This document shows, in pieces, positions 26,279 through 33,798 of a stretch of 57,175 bases of DNA (the stretch's first letter is position 1; each line of letters starts with the position of its first letter). Below the pieces are notes generated by a model. It had not been told where the DNA came from. It ran no database searches and was given only the letters and a program-made list of their open reading frames with translations. The stretch is from JAIVHC01 sp049975505 (GTDB lineage: Bacteria; Desulfobacterota; Desulfuromonadia; Desulfuromonadales; Desulfuromonadaceae): positions 1 through 57,175 of the forward strand of contig JBNGCY010000002.1 in assembly GCA_049975505.1 (NCBI GenBank). The letters are read 5' to 3'. The position numbers were made by a program, and so were the translations under genes.

Positions 26279-27027
26279 GGACGCTCTCCGGAACCGAGGT
26301 CGGTATGGTGTTCAACGCGTGAAAGTGGCATCCCGTAGATCTCCTGGAGGAGGTCGTTTTCAACCGGAGAGGTGGAGTGGCACACCAGGGTGTGGTTAAG
26401 ACATGCAACTCTGGTTACGCAGCGGGTTATAAATCCGATATCATGAGATATCAGGACGATGCTCATCTCGTCGTGGAGGCGGTGGAGCAGTCCGAAAATA
26501 TTTTCACCGTGATAGGGGTCGATATTCGCGGTCGGTTCATCGAGCAGCAGCAGTTCAGGTTCGCATGCCAGTGCACGCGCAATGAGAACGCGCTGGCGTT
26601 GCCCCCCGGAGAGGGCGGTCATGGGGTGGTCCTGCAGATTAAGGATATCGGTGCGTTCCATCGCTTCCGTGGTTTTCAACCGATCAGTATGGGTGTAGAA
26701 CAGCTGATGTCTGCGGGTGCCGAAACGCCCCTGCATCACGGTGTCGCGCACTTTGATGGGAAAGCGGCTGTCGAATGTGGCGAACTGGGGCACATACCCC
26801 AGGCGGGGGCGTGCCGCGGCGGGTGTTTGTCCCAGAACGCGGATGGTGCCTGTATCCGGTTCAAGCAGGCCGAGAATCAGTTTCAGCAGGGTGCTCTTGC
26901 CACCGCCGTTAGGACCCACAATGCCGAGAAACTCATCTCTGTGCAGGGTGAGGTTGATATTCTTGAGTACTTGAGCCTGAGGATAGGAAAAGCACACATC
27001 GCGGATTTCGATACTTGGAGCACTCAT
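26275..27027 (-). CDS. znuC: Zinc/manganese ABC transporter ATPase ZnuC
   Basis: A 250-residue ATPase with Walker A GPNGGGKST (about residues 38-46), a Q-loop (YVPQ), signature ALSGGQRQRV (about 140), Walker B LLLLDEPTANID and the switch histidine (VLISHD). It energises uptake through ZnuB. It overlaps znuA by four bases and znuB by four, so the three genes are one coupled unit in the order A, C, B. Confidence 0.95.
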   Translation of the reverse strand: MSAPSIEIRDVCFSYPQAQVLKNINLTLHRDEFLGIVGPNGGGKSTLLKLILGLLEPDTGTIRVLGQTPAAARPRLGYVPQFATFDSRFPIKVRDTVMQGRFGTRRHQLFYTHTDRLKTTEAMERTDILNLQDHPMTALSGGQRQRVLIARALACEPELLLLDEPTANIDPYHGENIFGLLHRLHDEMSIVLISHDIGFITRCVTRVACLNHTLVCHSTSPVENDLLQEIYGMPLSRVEHHTDLGSGERP

Positions 27028-27920
27028 GGAGAGAGGCTCCGCGCCAGAGTACGTGCAGTCTGACGCAATGATTCCGCCAGATCGGCAGCAAGGGGATCCA
27101 GCGTTTCTATGTGCGCCCCGGTCTGGGCCGCAATGGTCTGCGCAGCCTTGGTGCTGAACTGCTCCTGAACAAAAATCACCTTTATCTGTTTGCGGCGTGC
27201 TTCTTCAAGCATCCGCGCCAGATGAGCTCCGCTGGGTTCTTTGCCATCCTTTTCCAGGGCAATCTGTTTCAGATTGTAGCGTGCGGCGAAATACCCCCAG
27301 GAGGGATGGAAGACCATAAACGTGCGCTGCTGCAGAGGCTCCAGAATGTCTGATATTTCCTGGTGGAGTTGCTCCAGTTCAGTGCGGAGCAGTTGCAGGC
27401 GGTCGGCATAGAACTGATGGCGTTGCGGGTCCTGCTGCTGAAGTGTCGCGGCCATATTTTCCGCCATGCTGATGCAGCGTAGCGGGTCGAGCCAGATGTG
27501 GGGATCAATTCGTCCATGCTGATGGGCATTTTCACCGTTGTGCTCCCGATGCTCAAGTTCGAAGCGTTCGATCCCCGCAAGGGTGTCCGCAATTACCAGA
27601 TCTGGAGCGTGCTGGCGCAGACGCGGTAGCCATATGTGTTCAAATGGTACTCCGATGGGGAACATGATGTCCGCACTCACGATCTCCTGCATCTGGCGTG
27701 GAGATGGATCCCAGGTTGTGGGATTCTGCCCCGGACGTATTACAACGATGACTGTGCTGTTTTCGCTTTTGAGTTTATTCAGCAGATACGCCTGCGGCTC
27801 GACGCTGGCCACCAGCTTCAGCCCAGGGCTATCGCTTTCTGCCTTGCTCTCCTTTGTGGGGAACAGCAGGGTTAAACATACAACAGCAATAAAACATGAT
27901 ATAATCAGCCTTTTATGCAT
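27024..27920 (-). CDS. znuA: Periplasmic zinc-binding protein ZnuA
   Basis: A cluster A-I (TroA-type) solute-binding protein. From ATG 27920 it is 298 residues with a signal peptide (MHKRLIISCFIAVVCLTLLF), VEPQAYLLNKLKS, the metal-site histidine region (PHIWLDPLRC), VFHPSWGYFAARYNLKQIAL and a C-terminal ETLDPLA. A short loop rich in histidine and acid (HREHNGENAHQHG) before PHIW is typical of zinc importers. The open frame extends to 28031, but starts there would put 37 polar residues before the signal peptide. No clear ribosome binding site was seen, and no Zur box was recognised. Confidence 0.9.
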   Translation of the reverse strand: MHKRLIISCFIAVVCLTLLFPTKESKAESDSPGLKLVASVEPQAYLLNKLKSENSTVIVVIRPGQNPTTWDPSPRQMQEIVSADIMFPIGVPFEHIWLPRLRQHAPDLVIADTLAGIERFELEHREHNGENAHQHGRIDPHIWLDPLRCISMAENMAATLQQQDPQRHQFYADRLQLLRTELEQLHQEISDILEPLQQRTFMVFHPSWGYFAARYNLKQIALEKDGKEPSGAHLARMLEEARRKQIKVIFVQEQFSTKAAQTIAAQTGAHIETLDPLAADLAESLRQTARTLARSLSP

Positions 27921-28033
27921 GTGGAGTTCTGCAGGCGCATTCCCGGGGCATGAGCGGTATAATCCTGCCGGGTTTGATTTAGGGTTGGCAAAGGGGGAAA
28001 TAGAATGTAGGTTCATGGCGGGTATATTCAATT

Positions 28034-28049
28034 CATTTCACCATTTCAC
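28034..28049. repeat. Tandem octamer CATTTCAC x2 between znuA and the FKBP gene
   Basis: Two perfect head-to-tail copies of CATTTCAC lie in the 158-bp divergent interval. They could be a regulator site but have no dyad symmetry. The rest of the interval shows no clear promoter. Confidence 0.4.
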
Positions 28050-28078
28050 ACCAGTTATAGGGAAAGGATTAATCAGTC

Positions 28079-28837
28079 ATGCTGAAACACTTCAGTGTAG
28101 TGGGAGCAATAGTATTACTCTTGCTGGGCGGATGCAAGGAAACACCACCAGGAGACACTTCAACCACAGGCGGCGATGTAAAACTTGAAACTCAGGAACA
28201 GAAAGTGAGCTATGCTGTAGGGCTGGATATAGGCAGCAGCTTTGCGCAAAATGATGCCACCCTGGATCTGAATACTCTGCTTGCAGGGGTAAAAGATGGT
28301 CAGTCCGGGAGAGAGCCGCGTCTGAGTGAGGAGGCTATCAGAGAAACCATTATGACCTTCCAGAAGCAGATGCAGCGGAAACAGCAGGAGGAGATGGAAA
28401 AGCTGCGGGGTGAGCAAAAGTCTGCCTCGGAAGCGTTTTTGGCTGAATTCGCCCAGAAGCCCGACGTGGTTACCCTCGATAGCGGGTTGATGTATGTGGT
28501 GGAGAAAGAAGGTGACGGTGCCAGTCCGGCGAGCAGCGATATTGTCAAGGTCCACTATCGTGGCACCACTGTGGATGGTAAAGAGTTTGACAGCTCCTAT
28601 GAGCGCGGCGAGCCGGTTGAGTTCCAGGTTGATCGGGTAATTCCCGGCTGGACTGAAGCGCTGCAGCTGATGCAGGAAGGGGACAAGTGGCAGCTTGCGA
28701 TACCCGCGGACCTGGCTTACGGCTCACAGGGACGCGGAGGCATTATTCCTCCCGAGGCCGCGTTGATTTTTGATGTGGAACTCCTGGAGGTGACCCCTGC
28801 TTCTGAGGGCGCAAAAACGGAGCATGAAGAAAAGTAA
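28079..28837 (+). CDS. FKBP-type peptidyl-prolyl isomerase lipoprotein (FkpA/Mip-like)
   Basis: A 252-residue lipoprotein (lipobox LLGGC, acylated Cys about residue 19). An N-terminal dimerisation domain (KVSYAVGLDIGSSFAQND, AIRETIMTFQKQMQRK) and a long helix are followed by an FKBP domain (about 125-240) with VKVHYRGTTVDGKEFDSSYE, VIPGWTEALQLM, WQLAIPADLAYG and GIIPPEAALIFDVELL. It catalyses cis-trans isomerisation at proline and acts as a folding chaperone in the periplasm, attached to a membrane. It may help proteins exported through the nearby type II system fold, which is inference. A shared terminator follows. Confidence 0.95.
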   Translation: MLKHFSVVGAIVLLLLGGCKETPPGDTSTTGGDVKLETQEQKVSYAVGLDIGSSFAQNDATLDLNTLLAGVKDGQSGREPRLSEEAIRETIMTFQKQMQRKQQEEMEKLRGEQKSASEAFLAEFAQKPDVVTLDSGLMYVVEKEGDGASPASSDIVKVHYRGTTVDGKEFDSSYERGEPVEFQVDRVIPGWTEALQLMQEGDKWQLAIPADLAYGSQGRGGIIPPEAALIFDVELLEVTPASEGAKTEHEEK

Positions 28838-28888
28838 AATTCAGAAAAAATCTATGTGAGTTTTCCAGAATCGCAGGAATGAAACATA

Positions 28889-28926
28889 AAAAGGCCCCGT
28901 GAGGAAGCAACTTCCCACGGGGCCTT
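28889..28926. terminator. Bidirectional terminator between the FKBP and flagellar genes
   Basis: AAGGCCCCGTG (28891-28901) pairs with CACGGGGCCTT (28916-28926), and GGAAG pairs with CTTCC inside. On the minus strand it is followed by TTTTTATGTTT and so ends the flagellar gene; on the plus strand it ends the FKBP gene without a strong T-run. Confidence 0.9.
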
Positions 28927-28956
28927 GAATATTTCCAGATATGTTTTGCCGTTGGA

Positions 28957-29295
28957 CTATGCCAAGGTGTCGAGCAGACTGCCCTGCATGGTGTTTATCG
29001 TGCCGACAGTCTGCAGATTGGCTTTGTAGGTCTGGGTGGTCTGCTGGCTTTCAAGCATTTCCGTGGCGATGTCAGTGCGGGACGGCTGTCTCACCTCTTT
29101 GGATTGATCCGCCACATCCTGGGGTGCAGGAGTGTCGACTTTGGCATTTACGCCACCTTGAACTCCCTCCTGAGAAATCACGCGGCTTGGCTCGAATCCG
29201 CCGGTGTTGCTGTTGGCTACATTGTTTGCGGTTACCTCCTGACGGGTACCTTGTACCTGCAGGGCGGATACGGCACTGTTTACTGCGCTGATCAT
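28957..29295 (-). CDS. Flagellar basal-body rod family protein, short form
   Basis: A 112-residue protein resembling the rod/hook proteins FlgB, FlgC and FlgG: it starts MISAVNSAVSALQVQGTRQE, carries the rod signature VTANNVANSNTGGFEPSR, and ends with the heptad-rich helix TEMLESQQTTQTYKANLQTV. The central domains of FlgG or FlgE are missing. The two ends are the conserved D0-forming helices, so it could polymerise with the rod or be secreted. The ribosome binding site is near perfect (GGAGGTGA, four bases before ATG). No other flagellar gene lies nearby, so its place in the flagellum is uncertain. Confidence 0.83.
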   Translation of the reverse strand: MISAVNSAVSALQVQGTRQEVTANNVANSNTGGFEPSRVISQEGVQGGVNAKVDTPAPQDVADQSKEVRQPSRTDIATEMLESQQTTQTYKANLQTVGTINTMQGSLLDTLA

Positions 29296-29396
29296 AAATC
29301 ACCTCCCCATCTTATTTTTTCATTCGATAGCATTAAAATATGAAATTACCGACATAAAATCAAGAGCAGGGTGATTATTTCTCTTTTATATACATT

Positions 29397-29526
29397 GAGG
29401 CTCTTGAAAAGTCGTCATCCTCGTGAAAATGGGGGTCCAGTTTTTGAGTCAGGCCCGAGATCTTCTGGATTCCCGCCTACGCGGGAATGACGGGCACTGA
29501 GTTTTCAGCTTTTTGCAAGAGGCTCC
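29397..29526. repeat. Repeat family C with dRS3-like core palindrome
   Basis: A 130-bp element whose ends are inverted (GAGGCTCTTGAAAAG at the left, CTTTTTGCAAGAGGCTCC at the right). The core has the palindrome ATTCCCGCCTACGCGGGAAT (29469-29488), of the type ATTCCC-N8-GGGAAT known as dRS3 in Neisseria and common in many bacteria. It fills most of the space between the flagellar gene and the cytochrome terminator. Only one copy was found. Confidence 0.75.
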
Positions 29527-29597
29527 AATTTAAAAGCGTTTTGTGGTAGGGCTGGTGGTCCAGGGTAGCGCAAGGCTGAGGAAGGGCTGGGTTGGGC

Positions 29598-29642
29598 AAA
29601 AAAGAGCAGGCTATGCGGCTGATGAGCCGTATTGCCTGCTCT
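29598..29642 (-). terminator. Rho-independent terminator of the cytochrome gene
   Basis: On the minus strand AGAGCAGGC and GCCTGCTCT form a nine-base stem with an inner CGGCT/AGCCG hairpin, followed by TTTTTT. It lies 34 bases after the cytochrome stop codon. Confidence 0.9.
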
Positions 29643-29675
29643 TGTGTGACTGAGATTTCAGGGTGCTGCAGGTGC

Positions 29676-29966
29676 TTATTTTACGTGGCACTCTTTGCAG
29701 CCGGTGGGACCCTGTTCTTTAGCTTTGTGGCACTCTTTGCAGTTTTTGTGATAGGCATCTTTGGCGGACATGGCTTTTTCGCCATCGTGGCACTCTTTGC
29801 ATGCTTTCATGCCGGCATGGTGGCATTCTTTGCAGCCCATGCCTTTGTGCAGGTCATGGTCAAAGGTCACATTGCCCATCTTGGTTTCGTAGGTGTAGAC
29901 CTTGGCGGCGTACACGCTGGTCGCTGCAAAGGCAACGAGCATCAAAGCAACTAACAGTTTTTTCAT
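29676..29966 (-). CDS. Small periplasmic tetrahaem c-type cytochrome (c3/c7-like)
   Basis: A 96-residue precursor with a signal peptide (MKKLLVALMLVAFAATSVYA) and a mature part of about 76 residues carrying four CKECH haem motifs, plus extra histidines (FDHDLHKG, CHHAG, AYHK) that could be the second axial ligands. Such proteins shuttle electrons in the periplasm between dehydrogenases and terminal reductases for metals or sulphur compounds. Four haems in about 76 residues fit cytochrome c3; c7 has three. ATG 29966 has AGGAGG six bases upstream; a longer frame would hide the signal. It is a single-gene unit with its own terminator. Confidence 0.93.
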   Translation of the reverse strand: MKKLLVALMLVAFAATSVYAAKVYTYETKMGNVTFDHDLHKGMGCKECHHAGMKACKECHDGEKAMSAKDAYHKNCKECHKAKEQGPTGCKECHVK

Positions 29967-30184
29967 GGTTTTCCTCCTAGAGTAAAAATTAAACCGACAA
30001 TACTCGCGTAAAGTAAACGAAAACCTGTTACAGGTCAAGGCAAATTGTATACGATTTATTGCAGGGCAGTTCAAAAATCAGCACGGCTGTATCGTATATA
30101 AGTAGCTGATTGTACACTTTTTTGAATGTGGCATGCAGAATATATGCGTTGTTCTGCATTCCGGTCGGTTCTGACGCATAAAAT

Positions 30185-30214
30185 TTGCATCTAAAAGATG
30201 AACTCTGCTACAAT
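30185..30214 (+). promoter_or_regulatory. Candidate promoter for mgtE
   Basis: TTGCAT (30185-30190) and TACAAT (30209-30214) are 18 bases apart. If used, the mgtE leader would be about 240 bases and would contain the whole of repeat A copy 3. No M-box magnesium riboswitch was recognised in the leader. Confidence 0.35.
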
Positions 30215-30260
30215 AAGCGATTGGTTAGTGGATGTGTTGGTTTATTTACGGGGCAATGCA

Positions 30261-30440
30261 GATGTTTTCGCAAAAAGTATCAAATTAGATGGCTAAGCAA
30301 AAAGCGCAAAATGCAAGGCGCGTGATTGTCTCTGTAGAGACGTTGTATGCAACGTCTCATTACGTACGGCGAAGCAGCGAGACAATTACGCCTGGCTCTG
30401 TAATAGCGCCGCAGTTGGTGAGTTTTTTCGGCGCCATCAA
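30261..30440 (-). repeat. Repeat family A, copy 3, inverted relative to copies 1 and 2
   Basis: About 180 bp ending GGCGCCATCAA, only 23 bases before the mgtE start codon. It carries the 22-bp GAGACG palindrome (30337-30358, one mismatch to that of copy 2). A short frame beginning ATGGCTAAGCAAAAA within it resembles hypothetical proteins seen elsewhere, but follows the repeat sequence and is not called as a gene. Confidence 0.85.
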
Positions 30441-30463
30441 TTCGAGTTCTGGAGGGCAAGGGT

Positions 30464-31831
30464 ATGGATCGTAAAATACAGGTATTGCTGGATACAGTAA
30501 AAAAACTTCTGCGCCGCAATGCCATGCCCAACTTATCCAATCTTTTGCAGAAAACCCATCCGGCGGATATTGCCCATCTGTTTCGCTATCTCGACATAGC
30601 AGAACAGCAGAGGCTCTTTAATCTGATTAAAGATGTGAATGATGCCGCCGAGGTGCTGGCAGAAATTGAACACAGCATCAGTGCCCAGATTCTCGATGAA
30701 CTCGATACCCAGCGCGCGGTGGAACTCCTCCAGGCCATGTCGCATGACGACTCCGTGGATATTATCAGGAATATGCCCGATGAGATGGCGGATGAGATCC
30801 TCAATCTCATGCAGGACGAGCGCTCTGAAGAGATCGAGAATCTCATGCAGTACCATGAGGACAGCGCCGGTGGCATCATGTCCACCAACTACTTCAGTCT
30901 CAACGAAGAACTCACCGTCAAGCAGGCCATTGAGGCGCTCCAGGAAGCCAAAGATGCGGAGATGGTGTTCTATGTATACGTAGTGGATGAATATCGCCAT
31001 CTTGTGGGAGTGCTGTCACTGCGTCAACTGCTGACCGTGCCTCCGAATAAGCGGTTGCGCGAGATCATCGGCGGAGACGTAATCAGCGTGCATGCCGATG
31101 CGGATCAGGAGGATGTGGCGCGCTGGGTCGCAAAGTACGATATTCTCGCGATACCAGTCGTGGATGAGCAGAACAAACTCCTCGGGATTGTCACCGTCGA
31201 CGATGTCATTGACGTTCTGCGGGAAGAGGCCACCGAGGATATCTATAAGATGGTGGGCGCGAGTGAAGATGAGTTGCTCTACGGTTTCAAGGCGTTTAAA
31301 ATTGCCGGCTTGCGTCTGCCGTGGTTGCTGGTAAACCTGCTGGGCGGCGTGGTGACCGGATATCTGCTGTGGTGGTTTCAGGTCACCCTGCAGGAGGTGA
31401 TCGCTCTGATCTCGTTTGTTCCGGTTATTACCGGCATGGGGGGGAATATCGGGGGCCAATCCGCGACTATTGTGGTGCGCGGCTTTGCCACCGGGCGCAT
31501 CGATTTTTCCACCCTGGCGCAGGTGTTTTTTAAAGAGTTGCGCGTGGGCATCATTATGGGGGTGGTCTGTGGCCTGGTGGTTGGTTCCATTGGCTGGTTC
31601 TGGCACGGGAATATCTACCTGGGGATGGTGGTATGCCTTGCCATGATGATCTCCATGACTGTTGCCGCCACCATGGGGGTAATGGCGCCGGCGTTTTTCA
31701 AGCGCATAGGGATTGATCCGGCCATCGCTTCAACCCCTTTTGTCCAGACCGCTAACGACATTACCGGTATCCTCATCTATTTCAGTACTGCGACTCTGTT
31801 TATTCAGTATCTCAGCCCCGGTGGTGCTTAA
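30464..31831 (+). CDS. mgtE: Magnesium transporter MgtE
   Basis: A 455-residue magnesium channel. The cytosolic N domain (about 20-135, HPADIAHLFRYLDIAEQQR, AVELLQAMSHDDSVDI) and two CBS domains (about 138-260) sense internal magnesium and close the channel. A plug helix leads to five membrane segments (about 290-455), with FVPVITGMGGNIGGQSATIVVRG (shown in part: GMGGNIGGQSA) and DPAIASTPFVQTANDITGIL forming the pore. GGAGGG lies eight bases before the ATG. It is followed by recO after 28 bases. Confidence 0.96.
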   Translation: MDRKIQVLLDTVKKLLRRNAMPNLSNLLQKTHPADIAHLFRYLDIAEQQRLFNLIKDVNDAAEVLAEIEHSISAQILDELDTQRAVELLQAMSHDDSVDIIRNMPDEMADEILNLMQDERSEEIENLMQYHEDSAGGIMSTNYFSLNEELTVKQAIEALQEAKDAEMVFYVYVVDEYRHLVGVLSLRQLLTVPPNKRLREIIGGDVISVHADADQEDVARWVAKYDILAIPVVDEQNKLLGIVTVDDVIDVLREEATEDIYKMVGASEDELLYGFKAFKIAGLRLPWLLVNLLGGVVTGYLLWWFQVTLQEVIALISFVPVITGMGGNIGGQSATIVVRGFATGRIDFSTLAQVFFKELRVGIIMGVVCGLVVGSIGWFWHGNIYLGMVVCLAMMISMTVAATMGVMAPAFFKRIGIDPAIASTPFVQTANDITGILIYFSTATLFIQYLSPGGA

Positions 31832-31859
31832 AAGCCCGTCCTGATTTATCGGTGAAACG

Positions 31860-32624
31860 ATGGCTCTGCAGAGTTCTACCATATCCGAAGCCCTGGTGGT
31901 GCGCTATGTGAACTACGGGGAATCGGATCGGATTGTAACCATCCTTACTCCCGATTACGGTCTGTGCAGCGGCTTTGCCCATGGAGCACGCAACAGTAAG
32001 CGCCGCTTTGGGCCTGCGCTGCAGCTCTTCAGCCGTATCAATATTCTCTGGCAGGAAGGACGCCACGGTTCATTGCGCCTGCTCAAGGAGGCTGAACTGC
32101 TGGAGCCGGCGGAACGGGTGATGCCGAACCTGGAAGCATGGGCTCTGGCAGCCTATGCCAGTGAGCTGGTGATGTCTCTGTTCCCTGAAGAGCAGGCCAT
32201 CCCTGAAGTGTATGCGCTGTTGCGTTCCTGTCTCGATGCCCTGGTGCCGGGTAGTGATTTAAAGCAGATCCGTATCCTATATGAACTGCATCTTCTCGCG
32301 TCTGCAGGTCTTCTCCCGCACCTGAGTCACTGTGCGCGCTGCTGGTGCCCGCTGGATAAAGGGCAGATGTTTTTCGAGCCGGCCAGAGGGGGGGCGATGT
32401 GCCCTTCCTGCAGTGGCTCCGCCGCCATTCTCCCTGTATCGCCCCTTACTCTGGGGAGTCTCTCCCGCCTCACCCGTCTGGAGATGGAGCGGGTGCACGG
32501 AGCCAGGCTGAGCTCTCTGACCCTGGAGCAGGGACGGGCGGTTCTGGATACGGTGTTGAACAGTATTCTGCAGCGCCCTTTGCGCAGCACCCCCTTTATT
32601 GAGCTGTTTCATCCTCTGTCCTGA
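31860..32624 (+). CDS. recO: DNA repair protein RecO
   Basis: A 254-residue RecF-pathway protein that anneals strands and loads RecA on SSB-coated DNA with RecR. The N-terminal OB fold (SEALVVRYVNYGESDRIVTI, GFAHGARNSKRRFGPALQLF) leads into a helical domain with a four-cysteine zinc site: CARCWCP and CPSC, about 20 residues apart. The ribosome binding site is weak, so coupling to mgtE is possible though the genes are 28 bases apart. Confidence 0.93.
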   Translation: MALQSSTISEALVVRYVNYGESDRIVTILTPDYGLCSGFAHGARNSKRRFGPALQLFSRINILWQEGRHGSLRLLKEAELLEPAERVMPNLEAWALAAYASELVMSLFPEEQAIPEVYALLRSCLDALVPGSDLKQIRILYELHLLASAGLLPHLSHCARCWCPLDKGQMFFEPARGGAMCPSCSGSAAILPVSPLTLGSLSRLTRLEMERVHGARLSSLTLEQGRAVLDTVLNSILQRPLRSTPFIELFHPLS

Positions 32625-32725
32625 ATCCGGGAGCAGCCTGTCGGCATGTGATGAATCCCTGCGTAGTGCGGGTTTGTGCCGCATGGCTTGTTGCCTCAGG
32701 GGAGGTGCGCGCCCGGGGTTTTGGC

Positions 32726-32754
32726 TTGACACAGACAGGTAAAAGGTCTAGTAA
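32726..32754 (+). promoter_or_regulatory. Candidate promoter for glyQ-glyS
   Basis: TTGACA (32726-32731) and TAGTAA (32749-32754) are 17 bases apart in the 230-base gap after recO. The leader would be about 95 bases. No T-box was seen. Confidence 0.5.
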
Positions 32755-32854
32755 TTTAGGCTTTTAGCCGGGATATGTTTTCCATGTTACTCCCTGGTCT
32801 TTAGGCGCGAAAGAGAAGCCGGATAATTTTTCCCACTGATACGGAGGTATAACA

Positions 32855-33727
32855 GTGACGTTTCAGGATTTGATTCTGTCTTTACAGAACTACTGGGCAC
32901 AAAAAGGGTGCGTTATTCAACAACCCTACGACATAGAAAAGGGTGCCGGAACCTTCAATCCCGCGACTTTTCTCCGTTCCCTGGGGCCCGAACCCTGGAA
33001 TGTCGCCTACGTGGAACCATCACGTCGTCCCACTGACGGGCGTTACGGGGAAAACCCCAACCGACTGCAGCACTACTATCAGTTTCAGGTGATTTTGAAA
33101 CCTTCCCCTCTGGATATCCAGGATTTGTATCTTGATTCTCTCAAAAGCTTTGGAGTCGATCCGGCAGCGCACGATATCCGCTTTGTCGAGGATGACTGGG
33201 AATCCCCTACTCTTGGAGCCTGGGGTCTCGGCTGGGAGGTGTGGCTCGACGGCATGGAGATAACCCAGTTTACTTATTTTCAGCAGGTTGGAGGTATTGA
33301 CCTGAAGCCGGTATCGGGTGAAATTACCTACGGATGTGAGCGTATTGCCATGTATCTGCAAGGGGTGGACAACGTCTATGACCTCGAATGGGTTGCCGGC
33401 ATAAAATATGGGGATATTCACCATCAGACCGAGGTGGAATTTTCCGCCTACAATTTTGAAGAAGCCGATGTCGACATGCTTTTCAAGCTTTTTGACATGT
33501 ATGAACAGGAAAGTATCCAACTGGCGGAAAAGGAGCTGGTATTCCCGGCGTACGACTTCGTTATGAAAGCCTCCCACGCCTTTAATCTCCTGGATGCACG
33601 CGGTGCAATTTCGGTGACTGAACGTGCTCACTATATCGGGCGCGTGCGTAATCTGTCGCGCCGCTGTGCGCAGGTTTATGTGGTCCAGCGCGAAAAACTC
33701 GGCTTTCCTCTGCTCAGGCAGAAATAA
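32855..33727 (+). CDS. glyQ: Glycyl-tRNA synthetase alpha subunit
   Basis: The 290-residue catalytic subunit of the bacterial (alpha-beta)2 enzyme that charges tRNA-Gly. The sequence is close to the family throughout: TFQDLILSLQNYWAQKGCVI, PYDIEKGAGTFNPATFLR, AYVEPSRRPTDGRYGENPNR, DIRFVEDDWESPTLGAWGLG and ERIAMYLQGVDNVYDLEW. The GTG at 32855 is preceded by GGAGG. The beta subunit gene follows after about 70 bases. Confidence 0.98.
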   Translation: MTFQDLILSLQNYWAQKGCVIQQPYDIEKGAGTFNPATFLRSLGPEPWNVAYVEPSRRPTDGRYGENPNRLQHYYQFQVILKPSPLDIQDLYLDSLKSFGVDPAAHDIRFVEDDWESPTLGAWGLGWEVWLDGMEITQFTYFQQVGGIDLKPVSGEITYGCERIAMYLQGVDNVYDLEWVAGIKYGDIHHQTEVEFSAYNFEEADVDMLFKLFDMYEQESIQLAEKELVFPAYDFVMKASHAFNLLDARGAISVTERAHYIGRVRNLSRRCAQVYVVQREKLGFPLLRQK

Positions 33728-33798
33728 GAGGATACCCACGAAGATATCCGCACCCCGGCAGGAGCACCGGTGCGATGAAATATATGGAGCAGACTGAT

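Noticed and set aside
30289..30474. Short frame starting MAKQKAQNARRVIV within repeat A copy 3
   Set aside because: The same start occurs in reverse in A copies 1 and 2 because it follows the conserved inverted end. The frames diverge and stop at different points, so it is not treated as a gene.
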